Below are positions 15,501 to 20,541 of a stretch of 20,541 nucleotides of DNA, one piece after another. The position numbers were made by a program, and so were the translations under genes. The DNA lies in assembly GCA_963625655.1 (NCBI GenBank), contig CAVFTS010000031.1, positions 1-20,541 on the forward strand, read 5' to 3'. Below the pieces are notes generated by a model that was given only the letters and a program-made list of their open reading frames with translations, was not told the DNA's origin and searched no databases. The stretch's first letter is position 1. Every line of letters begins with the position of its first letter. The stretch is from F23-B02 sp963625655 (GTDB taxonomy: Bacteria; Bacillota; Clostridia; Oscillospirales; Oscillospiraceae).

Positions 15501-16213
15501 AAAAATCAAGCGTACTAATACTTTTACTCGTTGCGGTCGGACTCGTTTTAAACTTTGTGTTTTCGGGTCACGACTTCTTGGCTTACACTCTCTACCTCAT
15601 CGCATTTCTCATCCTGCTGTTCAGGCTCGTCGGCAAAACGGCAAGGCGACTTATCAGCCTTCTCCTTGTCTTAGGGATAGGCTACTTCGTATTCCTTGAG
15701 CTGCCGATAATACAGGCGTCCTCCGGCGATGGGGACTTCGAGGTGCGGTATGTCATCGTCCTCGGCGCAGCGGTCAAAGGCGAGGTCCCCTCCCTTGCGC
15801 TCACCGAACGGCTCGACGCCGCTCTCGACTATCTGAATGCACATCCCGACTGCTCCGCCGTCGTGTCCGGCGGTCAGGGCAGCGGTGAGGACATAAGCGA
15901 GGCGGAGGCGATGTGGCGCTACCTTGTGCAGAACGGCATTGCCCCGGAGCGCATAATAAAAGAAGATCGCTCCACCTCGACACGGGAGAATCTTCAATAC
16001 TCCTTTGATATTATTCGCAGCGCAGGCGCCGATCCGGAAAAGGATGCCGCCGTCGTGACGAGTGAATATCACATTTACAGGACGCAGCTTATAGCCCACT
16101 CCATGGGCGTGAGCATCAAGGGCATCCCCGCCGAGACGACGCACATAACGGTGAGGGTAAACTACTTCATCCGTGAAGCCTTCGGCGTCGTGAAGGAAAA
16201 GCTCTTTGCTTAA
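15497..16213 (+). CDS. YdcF/SanA/ElyC-like DUF218 membrane protein
   Basis: 238 aa. Three hydrophobic N-terminal segments (residues ~5-25, 32-52, 60-80) are followed by a DUF218 domain with its motifs YVIVLGAAV, VSGGQGSGED, EAEAMWRYLVQNGI, KEDRSTSTRENL and VTSEYHIYR. Homologues ElyC and SanA of enterobacteria influence the cell envelope and lipid carrier use, fitting the cell-wall operon. I chose the ATG at 15497: it overlaps the ABC-F stop (ATGA) and has GGGAGGA (15481-15487) upstream; an in-frame GTG at 15479 has no RBS. Its own enzymatic activity is not established. Confidence 0.88.
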   Translation: MKKSSVLILLLVAVGLVLNFVFSGHDFLAYTLYLIAFLILLFRLVGKTARRLISLLLVLGIGYFVFLELPIIQASSGDGDFEVRYVIVLGAAVKGEVPSLALTERLDAALDYLNAHPDCSAVVSGGQGSGEDISEAEAMWRYLVQNGIAPERIIKEDRSTSTRENLQYSFDIIRSAGADPEKDAAVVTSEYHIYRTQLIAHSMGVSIKGIPAETTHITVRVNYFIREAFGVVKEKLFA

Positions 16214-16255
16214 AAAACAAGGTCTGACATATGGGAATGTCAGACCTTGTTTTTT
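16212..16255. terminator. Bidirectional terminator between YdcF-like and PP2C genes
   Basis: Perfect 19-bp stem (AAAAAACAAGGTCTGACAT with its complement) and 6-nt loop, with A and T runs that serve both strands. It overlaps both stop codons (16211-16213 and 16254-16256). Confidence 0.92.
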
Positions 16256-17081
16256 AATTCCAATCGGAGAAGTCCTTCAGGAAACTGAACAGCTCCTCGT
16301 CCTCGTTGCTTGCCTTGTCGACCGAGACTGCGAGCACCGTCACGTTGTCTCTGCCGCCGTTTTCAAGGGCGCTGCGGAGAAGCGAGCCTGCGATGGCCGA
16401 GGGCGTGTCCCCCTCCGACATGAGACTGCGTATTTCCTCCTCCGTGAGCATATCGGTAAGCCCGTCGCTGCAAAGCAGGAATCTGTCACCCTCCTGAAGC
16501 GGGATGTTCACGACCGCATGAGGCACAAGCTCAAGCTCCTGCGGAAAAATGCCGATGTGCTGCGTCAGCCTGTTACGGAAGGGGTGGGTTTTTACCTCCT
16601 CCTTGCTGATAAGCCCCTGCTTATACATGAGCTGCGCCTGCGTGTGATCCTCGCTGAGCTGCATGAGGTGCCCGCCCCGCAGAAGGTATATTCTGCTGTC
16701 TCCGGCATTGTATGCTCTCGCCTTTTCGTCTTTTATCCACAGTCCGGCAAAGGTCGTGCCCATTCTGCCGCCCTGCCTGCGGATCTCACGGCACACAAGC
16801 TCGTTTGCATACTCGAAATATTCCTCCGCGCGCTCGTCAAAATCGTCCTTAAAGCCGTCGAGCGCCGTGACTGCGATCTCGGACGCAAGCTCGCCGCAAA
16901 GCTCGCCGCCCATGCCGTCGCACACGGCATAGAGATATACGTCACGCCTCGTGTCGTCCCGAACCGGTGTCGGTTCGCTCTCGTTTCCGTCCCGCATTTT
17001 ACCGCAGAGATAGAAGTTGTCTTCGTTTTTTTCTCTCACCTTGCCGACGTCGGTCGCCGCAGCACTGCTGATAAGTAACAT
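16254..17081 (-). CDS. PP2C-type Ser/Thr protein phosphatase
   Basis: 275 aa cytosolic metal-dependent phosphatase removing phosphate from Ser/Thr residues. Motifs in order: REKNEDNF (16-23), CDGMGG with metal-binding Asp55, GTTFAGLWI, NAGDSRIYLLR (125-135), LCSDGLTDML with Asp206, GGRDNVTVL with Asp245. No membrane segment, unlike PstP; more like PrpC/Stp1. Residues 30-46 form a small charged insertion. Start ATG at 17081 has CGGAGC upstream, and the gene has its own promoter (17129-17157). The cognate kinase (PrkC/PknB type) is usually next to this phosphatase but is absent here. The neighbouring FHA-SEDS protein is a reasonable target system. Confidence 0.94.
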   Translation of the reverse strand: MLLISSAAATDVGKVREKNEDNFYLCGKMRDGNESEPTPVRDDTRRDVYLYAVCDGMGGELCGELASEIAVTALDGFKDDFDERAEEYFEYANELVCREIRRQGGRMGTTFAGLWIKDEKARAYNAGDSRIYLLRGGHLMQLSEDHTQAQLMYKQGLISKEEVKTHPFRNRLTQHIGIFPQELELVPHAVVNIPLQEGDRFLLCSDGLTDMLTEEEIRSLMSEGDTPSAIAGSLLRSALENGGRDNVTVLAVSVDKASNEDEELFSFLKDFSDWN

Positions 17082-17128
17082 AATTTTGCTCCGTTTCAGG
17101 TCATATCGTTTTTGTTTCTCTATACTAT

Positions 17129-17157
17129 AATATAGCCCTTCGGCGTCATAATGTCAA
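17129..17157 (-). promoter_or_regulatory. Sigma-A promoter of the PP2C gene
   Basis: Minus strand: perfect TTGACA (17152-17157), 17 nt, TATATT (17129-17134), with the leader reaching the ATG about 45 nt further on. Confidence 0.82.
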
Positions 17158-17225
17158 CGAATTGCCGCAAGCGGGTATTATTGTCCGAGCTGCGGAATAG
17201 GATTAGCTGAGCTGTGTTTCAGCGC

Positions 17226-17506
17226 TAAGCTGACGAGAGTCGAACCCCCTGCCGCCTGTCGGTGTACCCTTTCGGTTATTTCCGACTTTTTTGCTTTGAT
17301 GGGCGTCAGCCCATCCGCATCGAAGAAAGCCGAAAAAACCTCGGAAAGCACTGCCGACAGGTGCTTCGCAGTTTTGCCGGAGCGGATTTTTGTCCGGGCA
17401 AGGCAAAGCCCGCAGAGAATACTTGACGTATTGTCAAGGGATTTAACGCAGCACGGGCGGAAATCTGCCCGTCAAAACCGACAGGGGTTCGACTCTCGTC
17501 AGCTTA
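17226..17506 (-). repeat. TIR-bounded ~280-bp structured repeat, copy 2 (inverted)
   Basis: Same repeat family as 7849-8127 but in opposite orientation. Its ends are a perfect 23-bp terminal inverted repeat (17226-17248 and 17484-17506; outer bases TAAGCTGACGAGAG). The internal hairpin GATGGGC-TGAC-GCCCATC is kept exactly, and another palindrome CTTGAC-AATAC-GTCAAG (on the minus strand) is intact here but partly lost in copy 1. It fills most of the 454-nt gap between the PP2C and deacetylase genes and ends 29 nt before the deacetylase ATG, so it may affect that gene's leader or promoter. No transposase or credible ORF. Confidence 0.87.
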
Positions 17507-17535
17507 AAATTCAATTCTATTTTCGGAGGAACGGT

Positions 17536-18360
17536 ATGAATGGCATTATAAAAAAGATAAAATCCCGAAAGGCTGTCGTGTCGGGTGTGGCGCTCGTGCT
17601 TTTTGTGGCGCTGATATTTTGGGCAGTGAACAGCCCCGCAGTCGTAGGCGCCGCCGCAGGTGACAGAGAGCTTCCCATCTACTGCGTGCAGCGTGAGGAT
17701 AAGGTCGTTGCGCTCTCATTCGATGCCGCATGGGGCAACGAGGACACACAGCAGCTTATCGACATTCTCGCAAAGTATAAGATAAACACGACATTTTTCG
17801 TCGTTGGCGCTTGGATCGATAAGTACCCCGACTCAGTCAAGGCACTGCACGACGCCGGCAACGAGGTGATGAGCCACTCCGACGATCACGCTCATTTCGC
17901 AAGCCTCAGTGAAGATCAGATAAAGGAAAACATAAACACCTGCAACGACAAGATCGAAGCCGTGACCGGCGTGAGACCCACCCTCTTCCGCTGCCCCTAC
18001 GGTGAATACAACGACACGGTCATCTCCACCGTAAACGGCATGGGCATGACCGCCATCCAGTGGGACGTCGACAGTCTTGACTGGAAGGGGCTGAGTGCGG
18101 ATGAGATAAGCGAACGTGTACTTAAAAACGTCAAGTCCGGCAGCATAATTCTCTTCCACAATGCCGCCGAGAATACGCCCGAAGCCCTGCCGAAGATTAT
18201 TGAGGGGCTAATTGCCGACGGCTACACCATAGTCCCCGTTTCGCAGATACTTCTCAGCGGCGACTACACCATTGATAACACGGGCATGCAGTGTGCGCTC
18301 AAAGGAAAATTAGAATTAAAAAAGCATTGGAAATGCTGCGTATTTCCAATGCTTTTTTAA
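17536..18360 (+). CDS. PdaB-like polysaccharide deacetylase (NodB domain)
   Basis: 274 aa. Basic N-terminus and one hydrophobic helix (residues ~13-31) anchor it in the membrane, with an outside NodB domain removing acetyl groups from peptidoglycan or a related glycan. Motifs: ALSFDAAWGNE with Asp63 (the FDxxWG form is typical of PdaB), SHSDDH with metal-binding His114 and His118, LFRCPYGEYN, and the late ILFHNA His motif. In Bacillus PdaB is a sporulation protein needed for spore cortex maturation; that role here is inference. ATG 17536 has CGGAGGA 6 nt upstream; the frame is open back to 17296, but that extension is repeat-element sequence. The last ~17 codons run through the terminator hairpin, so the C-terminal tail (CALKGKLELKKHWKCC...) is probably not conserved. 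Confidence 0.9.
   Translation: MNGIIKKIKSRKAVVSGVALVLFVALIFWAVNSPAVVGAAAGDRELPIYCVQREDKVVALSFDAAWGNEDTQQLIDILAKYKINTTFFVVGAWIDKYPDSVKALHDAGNEVMSHSDDHAHFASLSEDQIKENINTCNDKIEAVTGVRPTLFRCPYGEYNDTVISTVNGMGMTAIQWDVDSLDWKGLSADEISERVLKNVKSGSIILFHNAAENTPEALPKIIEGLIADGYTIVPVSQILLSGDYTIDNTGMQCALKGKLELKKHWKCCVFPMLF
18318..18358. terminator. Bidirectional terminator inside the 3' end of the deacetylase frame
   Basis: Perfect 17-bp stem AAAAAAGCATTGGAAAT (18318-18334) with 18342-18358, 7-nt loop, T run on the plus side and A run (T on minus) on the other. It serves the deacetylase gene and the convergent hydrogenase-like gene, whose stop codon is at 18366-18368. Confidence 0.9.
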
Positions 18361-18365
18361 TTCAT

Positions 18366-20072
18366 TTATCTCGCTCTGAGGATCTCGTCTCTGACGTCGC
18401 CGAGGATCTCTCGCACGCTGCACAGACCGTCCTTGCAGTCAAGCTCAACGGCGGAGGGCAACAGATCGGGGTCAAGCTCCAGCTTCCGCATCGCCTTAAC
18501 CGAGCCGCAGCTTTCCGGCTGACCGCCGCCGCCGATGCAGCCGTTGGGACACGCCATGATCTCGACGAAGTCGTAGCTTGCCTCGTCGCTTTCAAGCTTC
18601 TCAATGAGCCTGTCGGCATTTGCAAGGCCGTTTGCGACCGCAATGCGCAGCTCACCGTCAAAGCCCGTGGTGTCGCTTATCGCTCCGGCGGGGCAGCCCA
18701 CCTTGCAGGTGCGACAGCGGATGCACTTTTCGGGGTCGATGCTGTGCGCCTTCTTGGGACTTCCGCTTATCGCCGAAACGGGGCAGCTTCGTGCGCACTT
18801 GGTACAGCCGATGCACTTGTTCGGGTCGATGGTCAGAGTGACGGCAGGTTTAAGCTCGCCGTCGCCGCTTACTCTCTCAAAGAATTTATCCGGCTCCGTG
18901 TCGGGCAGGGACTGAAGCTTTATGCCGTACTCACGAATCATCGCAGCAAGCTCCTGAGTGCTTATCACGATGTCAACGAGCCTGCGTCCATTCCTTGTAA
19001 GCTCAGGCCGCAGCGCCTCGGCTTTTGCGGCGGTGCAGGACGTGACTGCCACGGAAACGGCGTTCTCCTCCGGGAACTGCTTGCGGATAAGACCGCCGAG
19101 TATTGCCATCGGTGATGCCGCCGCTGAAAGCTGCGACATAAGCTCCGGGTGCTTATTCTCAACGTGATGCACCCATGCGGGGCAATAGGAGCTGAATATG
19201 GGAAGCTTTTTGCCTGTCTTCATGCGCTCGGAAAGCTCTCGGCTTTCCTCCTCAAGCGTCAGGAATGCCGAGTCTGCGGTGCTGTACACCTTATCCGCTC
19301 CCATAAGTCTGAGTGCGGAAACGATCTTACCTCCGACCGACTGCACCGAGGGTATCTCAAATTCCTCGGCAAGTCCGACACGGACTGCGGGAGTGACCTG
19401 AACATAGACTTTCTTATCGGGGTCAAGCAGGGCATCCCAGAATCTGCGGGTGTCGTCCTTTACGGTGATGGCGCCGGTGGGACACACGGCGGCGCACTGA
19501 CCGCAGCCGACACAGTCGGTGTCGGCAAGCTTCATGCCGAAGCCGCAGGTGACGGCAGCGTTTGCCCCGCGCCACGCAAGATCAATTGCCGCAACGTCCT
19601 GAATGTTCTTGCAAACTCTGACACATTTTGCGCACAAAATGCACTTTGACGGGTCTCGGATTATAGACGGCGAGGAGTCGTCAACGGGACCGGGGTTCCA
19701 GTCTGCGGGCGCTCCCGCCTTTGCGCCGAAGCGCTTTGCGTATGCCTGAAGCTTGCATCTTCCGCACTTTTTGCAGGAGTTGCACTCGGTCTGATGCGAT
19801 TCGAGCATAAGCTCAATTATACTTCTGCGATATTCTCTGAGCTTTGCGGTATTGGTGCGGATACGCATATCCTCTTTCGGCTTTACTGTACAGGCGGTGA
19901 CAATGGCGCCTCTTTCGTCCTCGACGATACACAGACGGCAGCCGCCGTAGGGCGCAAGGCTGTCGCAATAGCAAAGGTTGGGTATGTCGATACCGTTATT
20001 CAGCGCAAGCTCCAGTATGTTCGATTCGTCTCCGATGCTGCATTTTACGCCGTCGATAAACATTGTACTCAT
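18366..20072 (-). CDS. [FeFe]-hydrogenase-like protein with ferredoxin insert between L2 and L3
   Basis: 568 aa Fe-S protein, probably the HydA-like subunit of an NAD(H)-linked complex with the NuoF-like protein upstream. N-terminus as in clostridial HydA: plant-type [2Fe-2S] (CYCDSLAPYGGCRLC...AC), His-ligated cluster (HQTECNSCKKCGRC), two [4Fe-4S] motifs (CILCAKCVRVC, CVGCGQCAAVC). The hydrogenase domain starts near residue 222. L1 is SSYCPAW (usual TSCCPxW), L2 is TSCTAAKAE (usual MPCxxKxxE), L3 is EIMACPNGCIGGGGQP. All four H-cluster cysteines (297, 346, 508, 512) and the L2 Lys remain, but the L1 proton-transfer Cys is Tyr. The conserved GAGVIFGATGGVMEA segment between L2 and L3 is absent; residues ~411-466 are a two-cluster ferredoxin instead. 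AAGGAGG lies 7 nt before ATG 20072. Hydrogen turnover is doubtful; an electron-transfer or sensory role is possible. Confidence 0.85.
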   Translation of the reverse strand: MSTMFIDGVKCSIGDESNILELALNNGIDIPNLCYCDSLAPYGGCRLCIVEDERGAIVTACTVKPKEDMRIRTNTAKLREYRRSIIELMLESHQTECNSCKKCGRCKLQAYAKRFGAKAGAPADWNPGPVDDSSPSIIRDPSKCILCAKCVRVCKNIQDVAAIDLAWRGANAAVTCGFGMKLADTDCVGCGQCAAVCPTGAITVKDDTRRFWDALLDPDKKVYVQVTPAVRVGLAEEFEIPSVQSVGGKIVSALRLMGADKVYSTADSAFLTLEEESRELSERMKTGKKLPIFSSYCPAWVHHVENKHPELMSQLSAAASPMAILGGLIRKQFPEENAVSVAVTSCTAAKAEALRPELTRNGRRLVDIVISTQELAAMIREYGIKLQSLPDTEPDKFFERVSGDGELKPAVTLTIDPNKCIGCTKCARSCPVSAISGSPKKAHSIDPEKCIRCRTCKVGCPAGAISDTTGFDGELRIAVANGLANADRLIEKLESDEASYDFVEIMACPNGCIGGGGQPESCGSVKAMRKLELDPDLLPSAVELDCKDGLCSVREILGDVRDEILRAR

Positions 20073-20074
20073 GG

Positions 20075-20541
20075 TCAAACCTCCTTAATGGCTTCCATGG
20101 GGCAGCCATCCTTGCAGTTGCGGCATCTCGTGCATTTGTCAAGGTCGATGGTGTGTACCTTTCTCAGCTTGCCGCTTATCGCTCCGACGGGACAGTATGC
20201 GGCACACTTGGTGCAGCCGATGCACTTTTCAGGGTCTATCCTCAGTGTTACAAGCGCCTTGCAGACGTTTGCGGGACACTTCTTGTCGGCAACGTGGGTC
20301 ACATATTCGTCTCTGAAATACTTCAGCGTGCTGACAACGGGGTTCGTCGCCATCTTGCCGAGGCCGCACAGCGAGCAGTTGCGCACGAGGTCTGCGATTT
20401 TTTCCAGCTTGTCAAGATCCTCAAGCTCGCCCTCACCTCTCGTTATCCGCTCAAGTATCGCCAGCATCTTGGGTATACCGTCACGGCAGGGGGTGCATTT
20501 ACCACAGGACTCCTTCTTGGAGAAGTCGGTGAAGAAGCGGG
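20075..20541 (-). CDS. NuoF/HydB-like NADH-binding subunit, C-terminal part (5' end outside window)
   Basis: The minus-strand frame is open to the window edge; about 154 C-terminal residues are visible. ESCGKCTPCRDG followed by CSLCGLGKMA is the N3-type [4Fe-4S] motif of NuoF/HydB (flavin- and NAD(H)-binding diaphorase subunits). It is followed by a fused two-cluster ferredoxin (CIGCTKCAAYC, CTRCRNCKDGC), an extension typical of HydB-type subunits of bifurcating hydrogenases rather than of respiratory NuoF. The TGA at 20075-20077 lies 2 nt before the hydrogenase-like ATG, and the latter's RBS is inside this gene's last codons, so the two are coupled. A NuoE-like [2Fe-2S] subunit would be expected further upstream, outside the window. 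Confidence 0.93.
   Translation of the reverse strand, partial: RFFTDFSKKESCGKCTPCRDGIPKMLAILERITRGEGELEDLDKLEKIADLVRNCSLCGLGKMATNPVVSTLKYFRDEYVTHVADKKCPANVCKALVTLRIDPEKCIGCTKCAAYCPVGAISGKLRKVHTIDLDKCTRCRNCKDGCPMEAIKEV

Noticed and set aside
16206..17078. 290-codon plus-strand frame opposite the PP2C gene
   Set aside because: Starts inside the terminator and lies over a complete PP2C coding region; no domain signal.
17470..17506. A tRNA gene suggested by GGTTCGACTCTCG
   Set aside because: No D-arm, anticodon arm or matching 5' acceptor strand; the same sequence occurs inverted at the other end of the repeat.
7849..17506. Composite transposon formed by the two repeats
   Set aside because: The intervening genes look like core functions with local codon use, the repeats differ at more than 10% of bases by eye, and no transposase is present.
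17296..17535. Upstream extension of the deacetylase frame
   Set aside because: These codons lie in the repeat element; the ATG at 17536 has a good RBS and a proper signal-anchor start.

Overview
The window looks like a chromosomal segment of an anaerobic, low-oxygen-adapted Clostridia-type Firmicute, probably an uncultured Oscillospiraceae/Ruminococcaceae relative. The reasons are the gene content (class B sortase, group III-type phosphofructokinase, 2-hydroxyacyl-CoA dehydratase subunits, SEDS/PBP pair, PdaB-like deacetylase, [FeFe]-hydrogenase/NuoF-like pair), strong AGGAGG-type ribosome binding sites, sigma-A-type promoters and compact operons with perfect hairpin terminators. Coding DNA is moderately GC-rich by eye and intergenic DNA is AT-rich. 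No rRNA, tRNA, CRISPR array, transposase or phage gene is visible.

Layout. 1-751: 3' part of a sortase B gene and its terminator. 752-2479: AT-rich promoter region, then a TetR-type regulator and a short-chain dehydrogenase in one operon, closed by a long two-way terminator. 2478-4950 (minus): phosphofructokinase followed by a condensation-domain-like acyltransferase. 4976-7829 (minus): two 2-hydroxyacyl-CoA dehydratase-type subunits with a near-consensus promoter and a terminator. 7849-8127: first copy of a ~280-bp repeat with terminal inverted repeats. 8206-10453 (minus): EetA/EetB-like membrane proteins (NusG domain II and Gx transporter), an Mrp/NBP35 ATPase and a NafY/NifX-type protein with a Cys-rich tail. 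10447-16255 (plus): FHA-SEDS fusion, class B penicillin-binding protein, ABC-F ATPase and a YdcF-like membrane protein. 16212-17157 (minus): PP2C phosphatase. 17226-17506: second, inverted copy of the repeat. 17536-18360: PdaB-like polysaccharide deacetylase. 18366-20541 (minus): an unusual [FeFe]-hydrogenase-like protein and the 3' end of its NuoF/HydB-like partner.

How the genes may work together. The FHA-SEDS polymerase, the transpeptidase and perhaps the nearby PP2C phosphatase form a plausible phospho-regulated cell-wall module, reminiscent of the actinobacterial rodA-pbpA-pstP-fha cluster. Mrp plus the NafY-type protein suggests Fe-S or metallocluster handling, in a genome that needs many clusters for its hydrogenase-like and dehydratase enzymes. 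The NuoF-like and hydrogenase-like genes are translationally adjacent and probably form an NAD(H)-linked flavin/Fe-S complex.

The two most unusual observations are: (1) the hydrogenase-like protein keeps all four cysteines expected to hold the H-cluster, but the conserved segment between motifs L2 and L3 is replaced by a two-cluster ferredoxin module very like the one at the C-terminus of its NuoF-like neighbour, and the proton-transfer cysteine of L1 is a tyrosine; (2) two inverted copies of a structured, TIR-bounded repeat with no coding capacity.
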